Assembly: GCA_965249005.1 (NCBI GenBank)
Contig: CBDFLD010000023.1
Coordinates: forward strand, 372,001 to 436,000
DNA from: CBDFLD01 sp965249005
GTDB taxonomy: Bacteria; Acidobacteriota; UBA6911
Reading direction: 5' to 3'
Length of the DNA: 64,000 nt
Of this stretch, positions 8,582-17,476 are shown piece after piece. The notes under the pieces are model-generated. The model made no database searches and was not told the DNA's origin. It saw only the letters and a list, made by a program, of their open reading frames with translations. A program made the position numbers and the translations under genes. Every line of letters begins with the position of its first letter. Positions within the stretch are counted from its first letter, which is position 1.

Positions 8582-9698
8582 CTATGGCCCGCGCCCACCG
8601 AATACAATTTCATCGGTTCTGGCCGCCGCTTCTGGCTTTCGCTTCTCCAACAGGTGTCCGTAGATGTCGATCGTCACCTGAATCGAGCTGTGCCCCATCT
8701 GTCGTTGCACGTAGTAGATGTTTTCTCCCTGTTCGATCTTCAACGATCCGTACGTATGTCGAAGATCATGCCAACGAACATGACCGACACTAGCTAGCGT
8801 CACCGCCGGTTTGAATCTCCTACGAATCAGGGCATCTGGATCAATCGGAGTTCGTCTCTTCGTCTGGAAAACCAGCCCAGTCTTGTCGCTTTCGAGGTAG
8901 AGCCCGAGGAGATCTTTTCGAAGCACCGGCGATAGATCAATGTCACGAACCGATGCTTTCGACTTAGGTTTGACGAAAACGTGATTGGGATGACCCACTT
9001 TTCGTTGCTGGTACTTCCCATACCGCCAATAAAGCGCCCGTTTCACATGGATGACGTTTTTCTCCCAGTCTATGTCCTCCCACTGAAGCCCGAACAGCTC
9101 GCCGCGACGCATTCCTGTCATAACCGCAGCGAGAACAATGCTCCTGAATCTACCGCGGCTGAAGTGCGCGACCTTTTCTTTCCCGATCGATCTTCGGCCT
9201 TTCGACTCCGCCCATCGGCGACACCCTCAAATAGCCATCCCGGACCGCGTCGCAGAATATCTTGCCCATTAGGTTGAGGACGTTTCTAGCGGTCTTTCGA
9301 GAAACCGGCTTTCGCCCTTCGGCTCGATTCCCTTTCAGCAGTTGGGCTTTGAGGATATTGATTTCGGCCGGTGAGATCGCCGTCAACGGGCAGTTTTCGA
9401 ACACGGGCACGATGTGGAACCCGAGGTTCGAAAGATAGCCATTGATCGCGAACGGTTTGAAACTCTCTGGAAGAAGGTGCGTCTGCCGCCAGTGGTCAAC
9501 ATACTCTCCGAAGGTCGCCTTCTTCATTTCCCGGTAGGTCCCGTCCCGCACATCCGTTGAGTGCCGGTCCAAATAATCCTCCGCTTCCTTCTTCTTTTTG
9601 AATGTTTTCCATTGCTGCTTTCCGTTGACACGAATGACTGTGTCGTATCGCTTCTTTCCGTTCTCTAAGGTTCTCGTGAGAATTGAGCCTCTAGCCAT
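8582..9698 (-). pseudogene. Tyrosine site-specific integrase, frameshifted
   Basis: Two adjacent frames make one integrase. The N-terminal part (9698 down to about 9175) starts at an ATG behind GGGAGGTG and contains an AP2-like arm-binding segment (FKKKKEAEDYL) and a SAM-like core-binding domain. The catalytic part (to 8582) has all residues: R in TGMRRGEL, HDLRH, and H plus Y in GHSSIQVTIDIYGH. Dropping one base in the A/G run at about 9171-9177 (RERK to VAHFSRG) fuses the frames. It would recombine the element with the tRNA-Met. All catalytic residues survive, so the indel is either recent or a sequencing error. Confidence 0.85.
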
Positions 9699-9882
9699 GG
9701 TGCACCTCCCACCTGTCCGGTGTGGGCACGACACCCAGTTGTAGACTTCTGATCTGTTTGGTCGGGTTTACGCACAGGGGTTTATGTACAATCGGCTTAG
9801 TCATCGCTTCCTCCTTATTAGGAAGTGCTGGTTAGGGCTCGTCGTCTGGTGCCAACAGGCGGCGTGCCCGCTATCCAGCGGG

Positions 9883-10038
9883 TTATTTTTTGATCTTCTT
9901 CGTCTCCTCTCCAGTTTTGTCGAGGTATTCCACCAAAAGCTTCCGGACAATATCGGTGATGTGGGTATCCTCGAGGACACATTGGATCTTCAGGCGGCGG
10001 TAGAGAGCCTCTTCGAGATCCACCGTTATCCTCTTCAT
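9883..10038 (-). CDS. Small ribbon-helix-helix regulator (51 residues)
   Basis: A short frame starting MKRITVDLEEALYRRLK and ending in a lysine tail. The pattern, a strand (KRITVDL) then two helices with VRKLLVEYL, is that of Arc/MetJ/CopG ribbon-helix-helix DNA-binding proteins. It lies between the integrase and the excisionase genes on the same strand. A near-consensus promoter sits directly on its start, so its mRNA would have almost no leader. It probably autoregulates and controls integration or copy number; an antitoxin role is possible, but no toxin is visible beside it. Confidence 0.75.
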   Translation of the reverse strand: MKRITVDLEEALYRRLKIQCVLEDTHITDIVRKLLVEYLDKTGEETKKIKK

Positions 10039-10044
10039 TTGTAC

Positions 10045-10073
10045 AGTATCCCAGTATCACCGTAACTTGTCAA
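10045..10073 (-). promoter_or_regulatory. Sigma70-type promoter with GATACTG direct repeat, leaderless start
   Basis: On the minus strand TTGACA (10073-10068), a 17-bp spacer, and GATACT (10050-10045). Transcription would begin at or within a base or two of the ATG at 10038. The -10 box is the second of two GATACTG copies in a row (GATACTGGGATACTG), which could be an operator for the ribbon-helix-helix protein. Confidence 0.6.
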
Positions 10074-10096
10074 CCCGGATCTCAAAAACAGAATCC

Positions 10097-10114
10097 TGTT
10101 AGATGATGTTAGAT
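10097..10114. repeat. Inverted copy of the ATCTAACA double motif (possible integrase arm site, right)
   Basis: TGTTAGATGATGTTAGAT is the reverse complement of the double motif at 5669-5687. It lies between the excisionase and the ribbon-helix-helix gene, in non-coding DNA. Confidence 0.5.
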
Positions 10115-10179
10115 GAACGCCTATAAACGATTGCCCAAGAACGACTTATTCTCACGACTTTGGTTGCATAGACCAAAGG

Positions 10180-10389
10180 TCATGATTTTCTCTGGTTCCC
10201 ATTCCTGTACTCCGAACGCGTCGCCGACTCTATGAAATCTCTCACACCGGCCTCCGGAAAACGCACATAGTGACCAACCTTAGTCATCGGAAAAGGCAAG
10301 GTCCTCGCGTGAATCCTTCCATAGATCCAGCTCCGAGGAATGCGGAGGACGTCGGCAACCTCCTCAACGGTTAGCAATCGATCTTCCAT
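10180..10389 (-). CDS. AlpA/excisionase-type helix-turn-helix protein
   Basis: 69 residues beginning MEDRLLTVEEVADVLRIPRSWIYGRI, the MerR-like HTH_17 fold of excisionases and AlpA regulators: LTVEEVADVLR recognition turn, then VGHYVRF wing and a short helix. Such proteins bend attachment-site DNA or activate the integrase gene in satellites and phages. It lies upstream of the regulator and integrase genes on the same strand, as in P4-like elements. The start ATG at 10389 agrees with the domain boundary. Confidence 0.8.
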   Translation of the reverse strand: MEDRLLTVEEVADVLRIPRSWIYGRIHARTLPFPMTKVGHYVRFPEAGVRDFIESATRSEYRNGNQRKS

Positions 10390-10685
10390 CCGATTGTCCT
10401 TTCGTGACCCTCCCCTAAGGTCGACGGTCGATAGTTCGAAAAAACGTTTGCCACCTCAAGCTTGAGCGCATAGGCTTGGATCTCCTGGTCCGGTGAGGCA
10501 GGAAATGTCCTTCGCTTTTTTTGCAAGGCGTGCAGACAATGTATGTTCGGGGCTTTTCAACTCCGTTCCTAGATGCGAGTAAGCACTGTGGGCGTGCCGG
10601 CCTCAAATTCCTGCCCGCGCGTGGAGAGATGGAGGGTTACGGCGTTGTTTTGCATTCCTTCCTAGAAATCCTTTTCTCATAAGAG

Positions 10686-12248
10686 CTAATTGGAAGTGGA
10701 GGCTTTACGGTCCACACCCTCCACCCTTAGCCGCACTCCGACGTAGTAGTTGCCGGCATTCCGTTCGTGTTTCCTGAACCGTTCAGCCATTCGCTCGCCG
10801 AACGTTCGGCTTCCGAGTCGCTCGCGCTGCGGAATCGCCTCATCGTCCGCCCATGAGGAGTAGGCCTTGAACAGTTCGCCGGCTCTGGATTCGAAATCAC
10901 CACGCTCGCATCGCATCCGGATAAAGCTCTCGAGCAGGTCCGACTCGCTCCGATATACCCGGGTCGCTGCAATGATCGAGTTGGGTGGTCTGAGCCCGTG
11001 CCTTTGCCAGGCAAGGCAGCCGCGAACGACCCAAGCTAGCACCCCGGCTGACTCGTGCTTGATGAGGTACTCGATGAGGTTTTTGTCGTCGTTCTGGCCT
11101 TCAAACCGCTTGCGGAATGGGACCAGCAGAACACTGCGCCAGAAGCCGAACGAATCGTCGCTGACCCTCGGCTTGTGGTTAGCAGCGAGCCAGAGCTTTG
11201 CGTTCGGCTGGTAGGTGAACGCTCGGCAGAAGAGATGCCGTGCCGTCATCGGGTCACCATGTACCAAGGCCTTGACGCGCGCCTCATTGAGCCTACGCCC
11301 CTCGTTCGTCTCGCTGGCTGTCACAAACCGCTTGCCAACCAGATCCGCCATGTCGGTTGGGATCGAGGCACGTCCCTCTCGTTCGAGTGCAGTAAATGGT
11401 AAGTTGTGTGCGTAGTCGCCAAGGACGTAGTGAAGGACCCGCATTAGCACACCCTTCCCGTTCGCGCCGGAGCCGTAGCACAGGAAAAGAACCTGCTCGG
11501 AGGTTAAGCCCGTGATCGAGTAGCCTACCGCGCGAGCTACGAACTCGACTGTATTGATGTTCTCTTCAAAGACTTCGAAGAGGAACCGTTCCCACCGTGT
11601 CGATTTTGCATTTGTATCGAAACAGACGGCCGCGTGTAGAGCGATCCGGTCTTCTGGCCGGCCAGGGCGCAACTCCCCAGTTCTAAGGTCTACGACTCCG
11701 TTGCGGACGCCGAGCAACCACGGCTCACAGTCCCAGCCGTCGCCTGAATCCGCGACTGATTGTTCTGAGCGCGCGAGCGTGACCGCCGCCTCGATCCGCT
11801 GGCGCGACTCGCTCTGAATAGCCCATTTCGCTTCTGCCTTGCGCCTCTCCAGGTCGTTGATGTTCGCGGCCCCTTTGTAACGCGTCCGAGCAGCATTCAT
11901 AGCTAATCGGTACACCTCGCCCTTAGGGTCTGCCTCCCACCAGTGCCCACGGTAAAGGAGCCAGGCACCGCGACAGTAGTCGTACTTCAGATGTCCGTGG
12001 GCAAGATGCGCCAGAAGTTCGGCGTTCCCGGTGTCGGTAAGGGAAAATCGCGGCATCGTTGGATCGGTCGGTTGGGAAGCAGCCAAGGGAGTCCACTCCG
12101 GTGCCGAGTTGATCATCGCCCGCAGCTCGCTCACAGCCTCTCTGGCGTTGCGCCCCCGTACCCAGTCGCTAACGTCGCCTTTTTCCAGCAGCCCGGGCAG
12201 CTCGATCCGCTTGATAGACGCTACGAGGCCATGTAGGGAACGAGCCAC
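10686..12248 (-). CDS. Replication helicase/primase, C-terminal part (D5-like, SF3)
   Basis: 520 residues from a GTG at 12248. The first residues (RIELPGLLEKGDVSDWV) are the tail of a TOPRIM domain. Then follow a D5_N region and a superfamily-3 ATPase with Walker A GSGANGKGV, a B-type motif, and a C-terminal winged-helix-like part. It unwinds the element's origin for autonomous replication. The frame reads RRHAEQVARS immediately upstream of the GTG, which continues exactly from DNDELGRR at the end of the N-terminal part at 12593. The gene is therefore one primase-helicase cut by the MITE at 12267-12585. The downstream part may still be translated on its own from the GTG. Confidence 0.85.
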   Translation of the reverse strand: MARSLHGLVASIKRIELPGLLEKGDVSDWVRGRNAREAVSELRAMINSAPEWTPLAASQPTDPTMPRFSLTDTGNAELLAHLAHGHLKYDYCRGAWLLYRGHWWEADPKGEVYRLAMNAARTRYKGAANINDLERRKAEAKWAIQSESRQRIEAAVTLARSEQSVADSGDGWDCEPWLLGVRNGVVDLRTGELRPGRPEDRIALHAAVCFDTNAKSTRWERFLFEVFEENINTVEFVARAVGYSITGLTSEQVLFLCYGSGANGKGVLMRVLHYVLGDYAHNLPFTALEREGRASIPTDMADLVGKRFVTASETNEGRRLNEARVKALVHGDPMTARHLFCRAFTYQPNAKLWLAANHKPRVSDDSFGFWRSVLLVPFRKRFEGQNDDKNLIEYLIKHESAGVLAWVVRGCLAWQRHGLRPPNSIIAATRVYRSESDLLESFIRMRCERGDFESRAGELFKAYSSWADDEAIPQRERLGSRTFGERMAERFRKHERNAGNYYVGVRLRVEGVDRKASTSN

Positions 12249-12266
12249 CTGCTCGGCGTGTCGGCG

Positions 12267-12585
12267 TGTTAGCGATCACCGAAAAACGTATTTTTCTGGA
12301 CGTGCGCCGAGAGGATTGGGATTCCACTTTCAGAAAAGCTGGTCAGGTTCTGCTAGAAACCACTCTATCCACGACGAAAAGGTTCACACGTTACAGGTGC
12401 CCAAACATCCCCCTGGGTGATGTTGCCACAGAAAAATCGGTTGGGGAACCTTGATCCGTCACGCGCAACCGGATTGATGTCGATCACCGCTCCGGTGCAC
12501 ACCCAGTCGCCTCCGGCGACGATGATGTTGAGTCCTTACAACCGGCGTGTGTTCAGAAAAGCACGGTTTTCAGTGATCGTTAACA
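12267..12585. mobile_element. 319-bp MITE inside the primase gene
   Basis: Imperfect terminal inverted repeats of about 40 bp start TGTTAGCGATCACCGAAAA at the left and, read inward from the right, TGTTAACGATCACTGAAAA; most differences are transitions. It is flanked by a direct duplication GTCGGCG (12260-12266 and 12586-12592). Removing the element and one copy restores the primase frame. No transposase is encoded. The ends resemble those I associate with IS21-family elements, which would supply IstAB in trans; that assignment is inference. Confidence 0.85.
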
Positions 12586-12592
12586 GTCGGCG

Positions 12593-13225
12593 TCCCAGCT
12601 CATCATTGTCGGGCAGAATAACGACGGACTGGCCGACATTGAAGTAGCCGCTAAATTCCGGACGCCAGTTTCCGGCACCCATAGGACTGCATGTCGCGGT
12701 GAAGCCAATATTGACGAGGTTGTCAGCGTCTTTCTCGCCTTCGACGATGAAGACGACCTCGGCCTCTACGAGTTCCGGAAGGCGGTAGGGCACGAGGGAA
12801 ACATTGTGCAGATTCCAGATCCATCCACCTTTTCCATTGGGACAACGTTGCTTGAAACCCTTAGGTTTGAAGCGCACGCACTGAAAGAGCAGTGTGCCAT
12901 AGCGGTCGTGGTAGTCGTATTCCGCTACGACTCGGCGCTTCGTCTTCCCGGCACCGGTTCTGGCTAGGAGCCCGGTTTGGCGGAGCCACGAGGTAACTCC
13001 GATTTTATCGTCGGGAGCCACCCTCGCGAGGAATGCTGATAGGTCCCAGTAATTCCCCTTCACATTGCAAGGACCGCAAATCCAACGGGCGCCGTTACGG
13101 TCTATCGAGAGTGACGGTTTACGGTCCTCATGACGTGGGCAAGTGTACAGAATCCGCTTTCCTTGTGGCTTGCCCAGCCCAAGTTTGGCTGCCTGTGCCA
13201 CGTCTAGGCAGGAAATCGCGCTCAT
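12593..13225 (-). pseudogene. CHC2-type primase, N-terminal part (interrupted)
   Basis: Starts ATG 13225 (MSAISCLDVAQAAKLGLG). It has a CHC2 zinc motif (CPRHEDRKPSL ... CGPC) and a TOPRIM core with VEGEKDADNL and the metal-binding PDNDE. Translation runs past DNDELGRR into the MITE and stops at 12536. It would synthesise primers for the element's replication and was fused to the helicase part. Zinc site and TOPRIM acidic residues are intact, so a truncated primase could still fold. Confidence 0.85.
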
Positions 13226-13265
13226 GACTTTCTCCTGCGTTCTACCACGGCTACCAACGCGTATA

Positions 13266-13481
13266 TCATCGAAGGGCCAACTCCCGATGTAACTTCGCGT
13301 TTTTCGCAGCCTCCCGCTCAGCGACGAGTCGCTCTACGTCATCCGCTCGGAACAGCCGGACGCCGCCCGGTGTCCGAAGGGCTGGAAGGCGCCCATTTCG
13401 CGCCATTAGCCGGACTGTTGCCGGCGTAACACCGAGCAGCCTGGCTGCGTCGGCCGTCAAAAGCATTGTTGGTTGATTCAT
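13266..13481 (-). CDS. MerR-like helix-turn-helix DNA-binding protein
   Basis: 71 residues from the ATG at 13481 (MNQPTMLLTADAARLLGV). The pattern TADAARLLGVTPATVRLMARNGRLPALRTPGGVRLF is the classic HTH_17/MerR binding-domain excisionase form. The basic alanine-rich tail is short. It sits just upstream of the primase in the same direction, so it may regulate the replication operon or serve as a second directionality factor. The frame continues upstream to 13520, but those residues are not part of the fold. Confidence 0.7.
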   Translation of the reverse strand: MNQPTMLLTADAARLLGVTPATVRLMARNGRLPALRTPGGVRLFRADDVERLVAEREAAKNAKLHRELALR

Positions 13482-13551
13482 GCAGCTAGTGTGGGGTTTT
13501 CTAGGGCCCGCAGGCCACAAAGGAAATAATCTAGGCCAAGGCGCTTTGGAC

Positions 13552-14493
13552 TTATTTCGATTCAGACTGGTGGCAACGCATCTTAACGTTTTGCGTGATT
13601 TGTGGAGTGTACGGCCAGACTCCCGAGTAGCAGAAGTTCAGAATGCGGTTGATCATTCGGTAGAGTTCTTCGGGGACCGCAGTGCCTCCAGGGACGCCGC
13701 CAGCAACCTCCCAGTTGCGGCGTGATCTGTAAAAAGGCCGGAGGTTGCCCTCCAATTCCTTAAGAATCGGATTCCACACCCGGTGGCTACGCGGGCTCCT
13801 CCGACGCATTGGGGTCAAATCTCTTCTAAGCTCTTCGATGCTCGGCCGACCGACGCACAACCGGTCGAGTATAGTCGGAATCGCGCGGCCAACTTTCCTT
13901 GCCTTCACCGCGGCCGAGGCAGGAAAGAGAGTCGCCCGTGATTCGAGCCCCCTATACTCACGCGCGTACCTTTCCGCTTTCCGTTCAAACCTCTTAAACG
14001 TCTCGTACCACGGTTCCCAAATCCGAAGGGTCGTGGTCCGGAGATCGCCAAAGATGGAACGAAACAGTACTCTAATAGTGTTCGGCTTCGCTCCCAGGTG
14101 GATCAGTTCGCGGAAGATCTGGATCAATACCCTTCGGTCTGCCCGCAGAGGTGGGGCTGATAGTGCATACTCGCTGAACAGTTCGTCGCAAAGCCGAACA
14201 GCGTCGGCGCCAATCACGGTGCGCCCCCTTGCCATACGCTCACTCTCTGGAAGATCTCTTAGAAGCAGCTTGCTGCTCGCTATGAAGAGTCGTAGAACGC
14301 GCCAAAGCTCTCTTCCCAGCTTTACCAATCTGAGAGCATTTTCGTAAGACGGCGCGCCGAGATCAGAAACCGAGTTACCGATGCGAGCCAGATCCGAGAC
14401 ATACGCTGATACCGGTCTGATTCCTTGCTCGGCCAACCCACCGAAGGAATCCACGACAGAATCGGGCGGGTGTCTCCGTACCCCCACAGCCAC
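13552..14493 (-). CDS. Hypothetical arginine-rich protein of the element
   Basis: 313 residues from a GTG at 14493. Strongly basic, helical, no signal peptide or membrane segment and no domain I recognise. A cluster of Arg/Trp residues (RIWEPWYETFKRFERKAERYAREYRG) and PMRRRSPRSHRVW suggest nucleic-acid contact. It lies upstream of the small HTH gene on the same strand. Start choice is weak. Confidence that it is a real gene comes from its length and lack of a better frame. Confidence 0.4.
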   Translation of the reverse strand: MAVGVRRHPPDSVVDSFGGLAEQGIRPVSAYVSDLARIGNSVSDLGAPSYENALRLVKLGRELWRVLRLFIASSKLLLRDLPESERMARGRTVIGADAVRLCDELFSEYALSAPPLRADRRVLIQIFRELIHLGAKPNTIRVLFRSIFGDLRTTTLRIWEPWYETFKRFERKAERYAREYRGLESRATLFPASAAVKARKVGRAIPTILDRLCVGRPSIEELRRDLTPMRRRSPRSHRVWNPILKELEGNLRPFYRSRRNWEVAGGVPGGTAVPEELYRMINRILNFCYSGVWPYTPQITQNVKMRCHQSESK

Positions 14494-14602
14494 CTCCGCG
14501 TGGCTCCCGAAAAGGAGAGAGGGCCGGCAGCCAACTCGGGATGCGGTTGCTTTTCGGCTCGCGAAAACGTTCGGGGCGAGGTATGGTCGAGTCTTCGGTC
14601 AA

Positions 14603-16054
14603 TCATTCCCATTGTTTGATCGGATCGACTGGATGAGCCATTCCAAGCTTTAGAAGGCGACCACGATCCAGGAAGCCAACAAGGCATGAATGTAGGGAGA
14701 AGCCAAGTACCGATAGTGCGACGATGATTAGGCCAACGGGCAACACGCCAAGAAAAAACGATAAGGAAAGCATCAAATAGTAGATCTGTGCAACGCATAC
14801 AGCTATCCAGCTAGCGGTTTCTTCTGGTGGCTCTTTGCTAGCCATGTAAGCCAACGGCGATGCCGCAATTGAAAATCCCCAGAGAAAAGACGGTACGTAG
14901 GTACTTGAAGTAGCTTGCCCTACGAATACGACGAAAACGGTAAAGATCCAAGAGCCCAAGACTGAATACTTGTACAGGGCGCCGAATAGATCAAGAATCG
15001 AAGGCAACACCCTAAGTCTCTTCTTGAACATGTAGGTCGCCAGGGACTCTAATCCTATTTCAGGCAACATTATGAGCCAGTAGAAGAGCACAAATCCTAT
15101 GGGTAGTAGGAAGCCACTGACAAGGGGTTGCCACGTTCCAAGGATTCCGAGCCATACGCCGCCGACAATTCCCCCAAGAACATCAAGCGCGAGTACTGCC
15201 CAAAGTATCGATCCGAGTGCACGATCCCCAACCGCTGCAAACTTGTCACGGAAGATATGCTTGGTCTGATGAGTATCTGGCGAATCCGTTGCTTCTCTCG
15301 CATTGCGGGCTGCGCCAAAATCTTCTGGAATTGGTGGTTGTTCTTCGGTCTCGGGTTCGTATTTGTCGATGAACTCCCACAGTTGCTTTATGGTTGCATT
15401 AAACTCAATGAAGGCAAGCATTAGGACCGATAAGTTTGCCTGCGACAACAGCTCATCTTCATTAAGTTTCTTATACCTTCTGTCAACATGATCTCTGTCA
15501 TCTCCACAAAGCCACGCGAACGCGGCCGCAACTGGAAAGCCTGGTCCATGGTCGCTTGGCTTCTTTGCGGCGACGGTGTAGATATTCAGTCGTTTGATTA
15601 TGTGATCTGCAGCGGCAGCGCCGTCTTCGTCTGTCTTTGCGATGTCTTCTAAGTGAGAATTGAACGCCTCGCGAAGCGGTTGTTTCTTTTCGTCGCCGCC
15701 TTTGATTTTGAAGTAGATTCCGAAGTCGACGACAAACACCCTGAGCGCATTCAGCTCCATTCTGAGTTGATAGAAGTTAAGAGGAGAACTCTCTTGTATG
15801 CGCTTTACGGCATCTGCATCCGCTTCATTGGTGCTAAAAGCTAGGCTCAAGAGACCCGCAGCCAGTTCTTGCTCGGTGACGAGTTCTCCGTCAAGCACGT
15901 GTCGCCACATTGGCCGCTCCCCGCCGAATGGCATCAGACGCGAGACAATTGAATTGAACGGTATGGCACTGTAATGAGGAGAGTATCGATACTGATAGTC
16001 ATTGACAACGAAATATTGCAACCGACATCGTCTGTGGAAAGGTTCCCGGTTCAA
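14603..16054 (-). CDS. Hypothetical multi-pass membrane protein with helical N-terminal domain
   Basis: 483 residues. Residues 1-270 are soluble, helical and acidic. Residues 275-460 contain six to seven hydrophobic helices (LGSILWAVLALDVLGGIVGG; VSGFLLPIGFVLFYWLIML; WIFTVFVVFV; IYYLMLSLSFFLGVL and others). An internal start at MPFGGERPMWRHVL (around residue 41) is also possible. No family is recognised. The gene is divergent from an XRE regulator 28 bp away, which may control it. Codon use is more AT-rich than the housekeeping-type genes of the window. Confidence 0.5.
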   Translation of the reverse strand: MNREPFHRRCRLQYFVVNDYQYRYSPHYSAIPFNSIVSRLMPFGGERPMWRHVLDGELVTEQELAAGLLSLAFSTNEADADAVKRIQESSPLNFYQLRMELNALRVFVVDFGIYFKIKGGDEKKQPLREAFNSHLEDIAKTDEDGAAAADHIIKRLNIYTVAAKKPSDHGPGFPVAAAFAWLCGDDRDHVDRRYKKLNEDELLSQANLSVLMLAFIEFNATIKQLWEFIDKYEPETEEQPPIPEDFGAARNAREATDSPDTHQTKHIFRDKFAAVGDRALGSILWAVLALDVLGGIVGGVWLGILGTWQPLVSGFLLPIGFVLFYWLIMLPEIGLESLATYMFKKRLRVLPSILDLFGALYKYSVLGSWIFTVFVVFVGQATSSTYVPSFLWGFSIAASPLAYMASKEPPEETASWIAVCVAQIYYLMLSLSFFLGVLPVGLIIVALSVLGFSLHSCLVGFLDRGRLLKLGMAHPVDPIKQWE

Positions 16055-16082
16055 GCCTATAGGTATTGCCCAGGGGACATCA

Positions 16083-16430
16083 ATGCAGAAGATGCGTACT
16101 GAGTTGGGGAGGAGGATTCGGGAACTAAGAAAAACGAATGGATGGTCCCAGGAAGAGCTTGGAGAAAAGGCTGAGCTCCACCCAACCTACGTTGGCGGCA
16201 TAGAGCGAGGTGAACGGAATCTGGGCTTCGAGAATCTGTGCCGGCTGGCTGGCGCCTTCAACCTCTCGCTTCCAGAGTTGTTTGATTTCCCAAAAACGAG
16301 GCAGACGAAACGCGACACGCTCCGAGCGAAAATTTCGGGACTGCTGAAAGAGAAGAGCGAGCAAGATCTTGATTTCCTGCTGACGGTACTTGAAGCGGCT
16401 GATCGCTGGAAGGCGCAACTAAGGTCCTAG
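16083..16430 (+). CDS. XRE-family transcriptional regulator
   Basis: 115 residues. Residues 5-65 are an HTH_3 domain: LGRRIRELRKTNGWSQEELGEKAELHPTYVGGIERGERN is a textbook Cro/C1 pattern. A helical tail with LKEKSEQDLDFLLTVLEA could mediate dimerisation. Start ATG 16083 or 16092. It is divergent from the membrane-protein gene and overlaps the next gene by a few bases tail to tail. It likely represses its own promoter and that of the divergent gene. Confidence 0.8.
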   Translation: MQKMRTELGRRIRELRKTNGWSQEELGEKAELHPTYVGGIERGERNLGFENLCRLAGAFNLSLPELFDFPKTRQTKRDTLRAKISGLLKEKSEQDLDFLLTVLEAADRWKAQLRS

Positions 16431-17254
16431 CTTTCGAGGAAATCTTCGATACGATCGCACCAGTACGAGATAGGGTGCTGTCTGTCGGTTGAAGCGCCGT
16501 CGCCAATAACGAATCCGGTCCACGCATGTGCGAGGGCGCTGACACTGAACCTCGGATCACCACACGTTTGATTTAACAACCGTTTGAGTCTCTCCCAATC
16601 CTGTGAGTCTGTGACTCTGTCTAGACTTGGACTCTTCAGTGGATTCCAGCAGCGTTCCATGAATCCTCTGACTGAAGAAAAGCGATCGTCAACCAGCAAT
16701 GCCTCGTTACTTGATGTTGCTCCCGTCACTGAAGAATGTCCCTTGGTCGCATCAGGGTCGGGTGCGCCTGGTTTCCCGACGAACGCCTCATTTTCAAGGC
16801 TTTCCCCGACACGCTCCGGACCACACCTTCCGAATAGGAGTTCTGAGACTCTTTGTACAGAGCCCGGGCCGATTTCTGGGCCATCGTGGGCAGAACCCCC
16901 GTGAGCTTCCATATGAGCCATCATGCGGCACAGTAGCTCGCTATTCGATCTGGCCTCCCTAATCGCTGCAAGAGCGATCCGAGGGTCTCCCGCTGCCTCA
17001 GCCTGTGCCAATATCCGTAGGGTCCGGTCATTCAGATCGCGTACCTGGGCGAGCAAATCACCGCCGTACGAGATTTCTTGGACTTCCTGAGCCTTTACCA
17101 TTGCCAGGGGGATATCGTTAGATTTGTGCCTGAACAGGGCGGAAGTGCTGGTTCCGAAACGTTGCGCTACTTTGCGGAACGGCTGGCCAGCTAGGAGTGC
17201 TTCGTCGATTTCTCTTTTTTCTGGATGTGTGCAAACTGTGCAAACACGTGGCAT
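16427..17254 (-). CDS. CxxC-HTH protein of unknown role
   Basis: 275 residues from ATG 17254 (MPRVCTVCTHPEKREIDEALL). The N-terminus has a CxxC knuckle and a helix-turn-helix-like block (RKVAQRFGTSTSALFRHK), a combination often seen in small phage- or element-encoded DNA-binding proteins. The rest (VRDLNDRTLRILAQAEAAGDPRIALAAIREARSN) is helical; the C-terminal 100 residues are unrecognised. A terminase-small-subunit-like or regulatory role is possible but unsupported. It is convergent with the XRE gene. Confidence 0.45.
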   Translation of the reverse strand: MPRVCTVCTHPEKREIDEALLAGQPFRKVAQRFGTSTSALFRHKSNDIPLAMVKAQEVQEISYGGDLLAQVRDLNDRTLRILAQAEAAGDPRIALAAIREARSNSELLCRMMAHMEAHGGSAHDGPEIGPGSVQRVSELLFGRCGPERVGESLENEAFVGKPGAPDPDATKGHSSVTGATSSNEALLVDDRFSSVRGFMERCWNPLKSPSLDRVTDSQDWERLKRLLNQTCGDPRFSVSALAHAWTGFVIGDGASTDRQHPISYWCDRIEDFLES

Positions 17255-17476
17255 AGCATACTCCGATACCATGAATTGTAACCTAATGTGCGGTCACAGG
17301 AAACACCCTGCGAGTCGGAATTGCCGGGACCTTGGACGACCCACTCGGCTTGCTAGAACGCGAGATGGAACTGTGCCCAAGGCGTGCCCGCGACAGTCCA
17401 AGACTACCCAACTCTGATGGGACCCTCGCGTCAAGAGGGGGGCTATATCTTCTATACGCAAGCAGCTTGACATCAC

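Noticed and set aside
10415..10606. 63-residue minus-strand frame after the primase-helicase gene
   Set aside because: No ribosome site and random-looking composition. The 300-bp interval between the excisionase and helicase genes otherwise shows nothing I can name.
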